A DNA stretch of 64,000 nucleotides from Aureispira anguillae (GTDB taxonomy: Bacteria; Bacteroidota; Bacteroidia; Chitinophagales; Saprospiraceae): assembly GCF_026000115.1 (NCBI RefSeq), contig NZ_AP026867.1, positions 3,715,716 to 3,779,715 of the forward strand. The letters run 5' to 3'. The notes beneath the pieces are model-generated. The model had not been told where the DNA came from, did no database searches, and saw nothing but the letters and a program-made list of their open reading frames with translations. The position numbers and the translations under genes are program-made. Positions 61,380 to 64,000 of this stretch are shown here, in pieces (position 1 is the first letter of the stretch; every line of letters starts with the position of its first letter).

Positions 61380-61413
61380 ACAAAAGCCATTTCCTTTAGA
61401 GAAATGGCTTTTG
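61380..61413. terminator. Palindromic terminator between the DUF2853 gene and the RluA-type gene
   Basis: AAAAGCCATTTC and GAAATGGCTTTT surround a short loop (CTTTAGA), with A and T tracts at both ends. It can stop transcripts in either direction; here it should end the DUF2853 message on the minus strand. Confidence 0.85.
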
Positions 61414-61439
61414 TCATTATGTTAGAATGATAGAAGCTC

Positions 61440-61772
61440 CTAAGAAGGAAATTTTCCCACTTTATCAGAACAAAGGTAATAAAAAATTGCTCTGTATTTA
61501 TTGCGGTTAGATTTCCCCATTGTTTCTACAGCGTAATTTACGATACCATCCAAATCATCACTCTCAGAAAGTCCCAATTTTTTAATTAAATAGTTATTTT
61601 TTACACGGTCCAATTCAGTTTGGTCAGAACCTGAAACAGTTTCACCATCTTTGTTATAAATAGAAGGACCACAAGCTTTGGTACATGCGATTAATTTGTC
61701 CTCATCATATTTAATACCTAATTTTTCCATGTTAGCTTTATAACCAGCTACTTTTTCATCGAACTTACTCAT
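61440..61772 (-). CDS. DUF2853 family protein
   Basis: A 110-residue cytosolic protein of the usual family length. It has the DUF2853 pattern throughout: MSKFDEKVAGYKANMEKLGIKYDEDKL, CGPSIYNKDGETVSGSD, LDRVKNNYLIKKLGL, the central GIVNYAVETMGKSNRNKYRAIFYYLC and a lysine-containing end. The GxSIYNKD and MGKSNRNKYRA blocks are near-invariant in the family. The fold is known from structural genomics as all-helical, but no function is assigned. Two cysteines (CTKACGPS) near the start are not typical of every member. It has its own terminator at 61380-61413. Confidence 0.93.
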   Translation of the reverse strand: MSKFDEKVAGYKANMEKLGIKYDEDKLIACTKACGPSIYNKDGETVSGSDQTELDRVKNNYLIKKLGLSESDDLDGIVNYAVETMGKSNRNKYRAIFYYLCSDKVGKFPS

Positions 61773-61979
61773 CTTTTAGTTTTGTTTAATGTTTTAATCG
61801 AAATTATTGTTATAATTATAATGCTCACCTAAGTTATACCTATAATAGATAAACAATGTACAAATTTTGTTATTTCTCTTAGAATAGAAGGGTTATTTTT
61901 TGCCATTTTCAGTTGTATTCTTGCCAAAAACAAGCTTTTTTTAGTTCTTTTTTATAGAATAGAGTTCTTCATTTATGAG

Positions 61980-62678
61980 TTAATCTCTTGTTTTGCTTAA
62001 GATTGTATTACAAACAAATAAATTTTGTTCAAAATATTCTTTAGATTCTACAAAACTATAATCTTTTGTTATTCGCTTCATTCTATCTTCACAATCCTGA
62101 CAATCTTCCAACACTGTAGCCAAAGTAAGGTTAAACATCAAAAAGCGCATTGTTTCAAATGCTCTGAAAGGAACTTTTTCGATATACTGTGTTGTAAAAC
62201 TCGTATCACTCAGATAACTATCGTATTCCTTCACCACATGATTTGACCAATATTTATAAATAGCCAATTGAGGCTTAAATTCTTGGTCACGTTCTATTGT
62301 TCCTTTTTTAGGGTCCAAACGATACTTCAACAGTGCAAACTTGCCATAGACACTGCCTATAGGAATAATATAATGCTCCAAAATAAGGTATTGATTATTC
62401 TTTTCCTTCGTAATAACAATATCTCCTAAATTTTGGTTAAAATCATATACCGTTTGACCTTGATTAAGCACCTCTATATTATCCAATCGGATAGAATTCG
62501 TAGCAGCAAACAATCGTTCAAAATCTGAAAATTGTTGTGTCTTGTTTAAATCCAAATTGGCATAATCCATTTTAAATACTAGAGGACTATTAAAAACTAC
62601 AGCTTCTGTTTGGGGATTCCTATCACTAGTACAAGCTCCAACTAATAATAATAGAATGGTATATAGTATATATTTCAT
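61980..62678 (-). CDS. Hypothetical lipoprotein
   Basis: A 232-residue protein with a lipoprotein signal (MKYILYTILLLLVGAC, lipobox VGAC, acylated Cys16). The mature part begins with TSDRNPQTEAVV and is mostly beta with a helical end. Segments that stand out are VFKMDYANLDLNKTQQFSDFERLF, GDIVITKEKNNQYLILEHYIIPIGSVYGKFALLKYRLD, and a late FNLTLATVLEDCQDCEDRMKRITKDY with a CxxC pair. I recognise no family. It is divergent from gpmI, with about 155 bases between the starts. An outer-membrane or periplasmic location is inferred from the lipobox; Asp is not at position +2. Confidence 0.75.
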   Translation of the reverse strand: MKYILYTILLLLVGACTSDRNPQTEAVVFNSPLVFKMDYANLDLNKTQQFSDFERLFAATNSIRLDNIEVLNQGQTVYDFNQNLGDIVITKEKNNQYLILEHYIIPIGSVYGKFALLKYRLDPKKGTIERDQEFKPQLAIYKYWSNHVVKEYDSYLSDTSFTTQYIEKVPFRAFETMRFLMFNLTLATVLEDCQDCEDRMKRITKDYSFVESKEYFEQNLFVCNTILSKTRD

Positions 62679-62793
62679 ATCTACAAGATAAGAAAATGGA
62701 TTACAATTTACAAATCAATTTACGTTATTAGTTGGCTAATTTTATGCCTTTGAAGAAAAGCTAAAAATTATACCGACTGTAACAATATATTAA

Positions 62794-62801
62794 TACCTTT
62801 G
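62794..62801 (+). promoter_or_regulatory. Candidate -7 promoter element (TACCTTTG) for gpmI
   Basis: TACCTTTG fits TAnnTTTG and lies 32 bases before the ATG at 62834, the right distance for a start site in this region. No clear TTTG box is seen at -33. Confidence 0.55.
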
Positions 62802-62833
62802 CAGCAATCTATCATTAAGAGACAGAAAACAAC

Positions 62834-64000
62834 ATGTTAAAAAAATACAAACAGACTGCACTATTAATATTAGATGGTTGGGGACATGGAGCCAATCCAA
62901 AAGTTAGTGCAATAGCCCAAGCAAAAACGCCTTTTATTAATAGCTTATATCAACGCTATCCGAATTCTGAATTGGTTACCTATGGAGAAGAAGTTGGACT
63001 TCCTGAAGGACAAATGGGAAATTCAGAGGTGGGGCATCTAAATATTGGGGCAGGGAGAATTGTTTATCAAGAATTGGTGCGGATCAACAAAGCTGCACAA
63101 GATCATTCGTTGCATGAAAATAAAATCTTAGTTCAAGCATTGGAGTACGCCAAAGCCAACAACAAGGCAGTTCATTTCATGGGGCTGTTATCTGATGGTG
63201 GTGTACATTCTCACATCAATCATCTAAAAGCTTTGTGTGATGCCACACAAGAAAATGGCTTGTCGCAAGTTTATATACATGCCTTTATGGATGGTCGAGA
63301 TACCGCTCCCAATGGTGGACTGGCTTACCTACAAAATCTCTTGGATCATATCGAGGATAGCCCGATTGAAGTTGCCTCTATTATTGGTCGATACTATGCA
63401 ATGGATAGAGACAAACGCTGGGAGCGCATCAAATTGGCTTACGATTTATTGCTAGAAGGCAAAGGGACTAAGTTTGATGATCCTATTGAAGCGCTAAAAG
63501 CATCTTATGCCAATGGTGTTACAGATGAATTTATAGAGCCTGTAAGTTGTAGCTCTGCCAAGGTTCAAGAAGGTGATGTGGTCATTTGTTTTAATTTTAG
63601 AACCGATCGCTGCCGCCAAATCACAACCGCACTTACCCAAGAAGATTTTCCAACAGAGGGCATGAAAAGCATTCCGCTTCATTATGTAACCATGACACGG
63701 TATGATGATTCGTTTGAGCAAGTAGGCGTTTTATTCGAAAAAGATAACTTAAAAAACACCTTAGGTGAAGTGCTTGCCAAGGCAGGAAAAACGCAAGTTC
63801 GAATTGCTGAAACGGAAAAATACCCTCATGTAACTTTTTTCTTTTCTGGTGGTCGAGAAACCGAGTTTGAGCAAGAAAAACGCTTAATTGTCGCTTCTCC
63901 TAAAGTTGCTACGTATGATTTGCAACCCGAAATGAGTGCCATTGGTATTACCGATACTATTATAGCCGAAGTAGAAGCCAATCAACCTAATTTTATCTGT
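62834..64000 (+). CDS. gpmI: 2,3-bisphosphoglycerate-independent phosphoglycerate mutase (partial)
   Basis: The frame is open from ATG at 62834 to the window edge (389 codons of about 510), so the 3' part is missing. The enzyme interconverts 3- and 2-phosphoglycerate in glycolysis using two Mn2+ and a phosphoserine intermediate. LLILDGWGHG (Asp14, metal), the catalytic serine in GQMGNSEVGHLNIGAGR (Ser64), MGLLSDGGVHSHINHL, AFMDGRDTAPN, IGRYYAMDRDKRWERI, NFRTDRCRQIT and AETEKYPHVTFFFSGG are all present. The C-terminal metal ligands are only partly included. A -7 element lies 32 bases upstream. Confidence 0.96.
   Translation, partial: MLKKYKQTALLILDGWGHGANPKVSAIAQAKTPFINSLYQRYPNSELVTYGEEVGLPEGQMGNSEVGHLNIGAGRIVYQELVRINKAAQDHSLHENKILVQALEYAKANNKAVHFMGLLSDGGVHSHINHLKALCDATQENGLSQVYIHAFMDGRDTAPNGGLAYLQNLLDHIEDSPIEVASIIGRYYAMDRDKRWERIKLAYDLLLEGKGTKFDDPIEALKASYANGVTDEFIEPVSCSSAKVQEGDVVICFNFRTDRCRQITTALTQEDFPTEGMKSIPLHYVTMTRYDDSFEQVGVLFEKDNLKNTLGEVLAKAGKTQVRIAETEKYPHVTFFFSGGRETEFEQEKRLIVASPKVATYDLQPEMSAIGITDTIIAEVEANQPNFIC

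Overview
The window looks like chromosomal DNA of a gliding, protein-secreting member of the Bacteroidota, most likely a Saprospiria/Aureispira-type marine bacterium. The evidence is low GC, near absence of Shine-Dalgarno sequences, a few TAnnTTTG-type -7 promoter elements, type IX secretion (T9SS) sorting domains of types A and B, a fused MurF-alanine racemase, and a PorE-like TPR/propeller/OmpA protein. The genus is an inference from gene style; I could not search a database. No rRNA, tRNA, CRISPR array, prophage or complete insertion sequence was seen.

Layout. 1-444 is the 3' end of fmt. 0.7-1.4 kb holds a conserved exported protein. 1.5-5.8 kb is a minus-strand block of four genes I cannot place in known operons; one carries the complete motif set of the pentein (guanidine-modifying) fold, which makes this block the best candidate for something undescribed. 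6.0-8.7 kb holds a lineage-type helical protein and a macro-domain-like gene broken by a frameshift. 8.8-15.7 kb is mostly plus-strand housekeeping: dapF, a YciO/TsaC-type protein, DUF423, an M32 carboxypeptidase, sbcD without sbcC, a YkvA-like protein and truA. 15.7-27.9 kb mixes a second helical protein, three T9SS-secreted proteins and a VWA/MoxR-type ATPase pair. 28.2-31.8 kb has a GNAT-YoaP protein and murF/alr.

31.9-44.3 kb is a tandem array of four large minus-strand paralogous surface proteins. Each has a shared N-terminal domain, PKD-type modules and a T9SS type B tail; they carry 2, 4, 3 and 3 modules, and one looks chimeric. 44.5-57.8 kb holds DUF2804, mnmA, a leucine-rich repeat protein with an embedded BRCT-like segment, a UPF0173 hydrolase, an FMN reductase, lgt, an M48 protease with TPRs, a MacB-type permease and the PorE-like protein. 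57.9-62.7 kb is a set of small exported proteins and lipoproteins. It includes a lipoprotein gene cut by an in-frame stop whose intact paralog lies 1.4 kb away, and an unlisted 50-codon gene. The window ends inside gpmI.

The intergenic DNA is rich in structure. I see at least three families of miniature inverted-repeat elements (A: ACTCCrTTGA ends; B: GTTCTTTGACAAAT ends; C: GAAGTTGTTTAA ends). There are also two perfect 24-bp hairpins whose arms differ from each other by paired changes, and several long hairpins between convergent genes that probably serve as two-way terminators.
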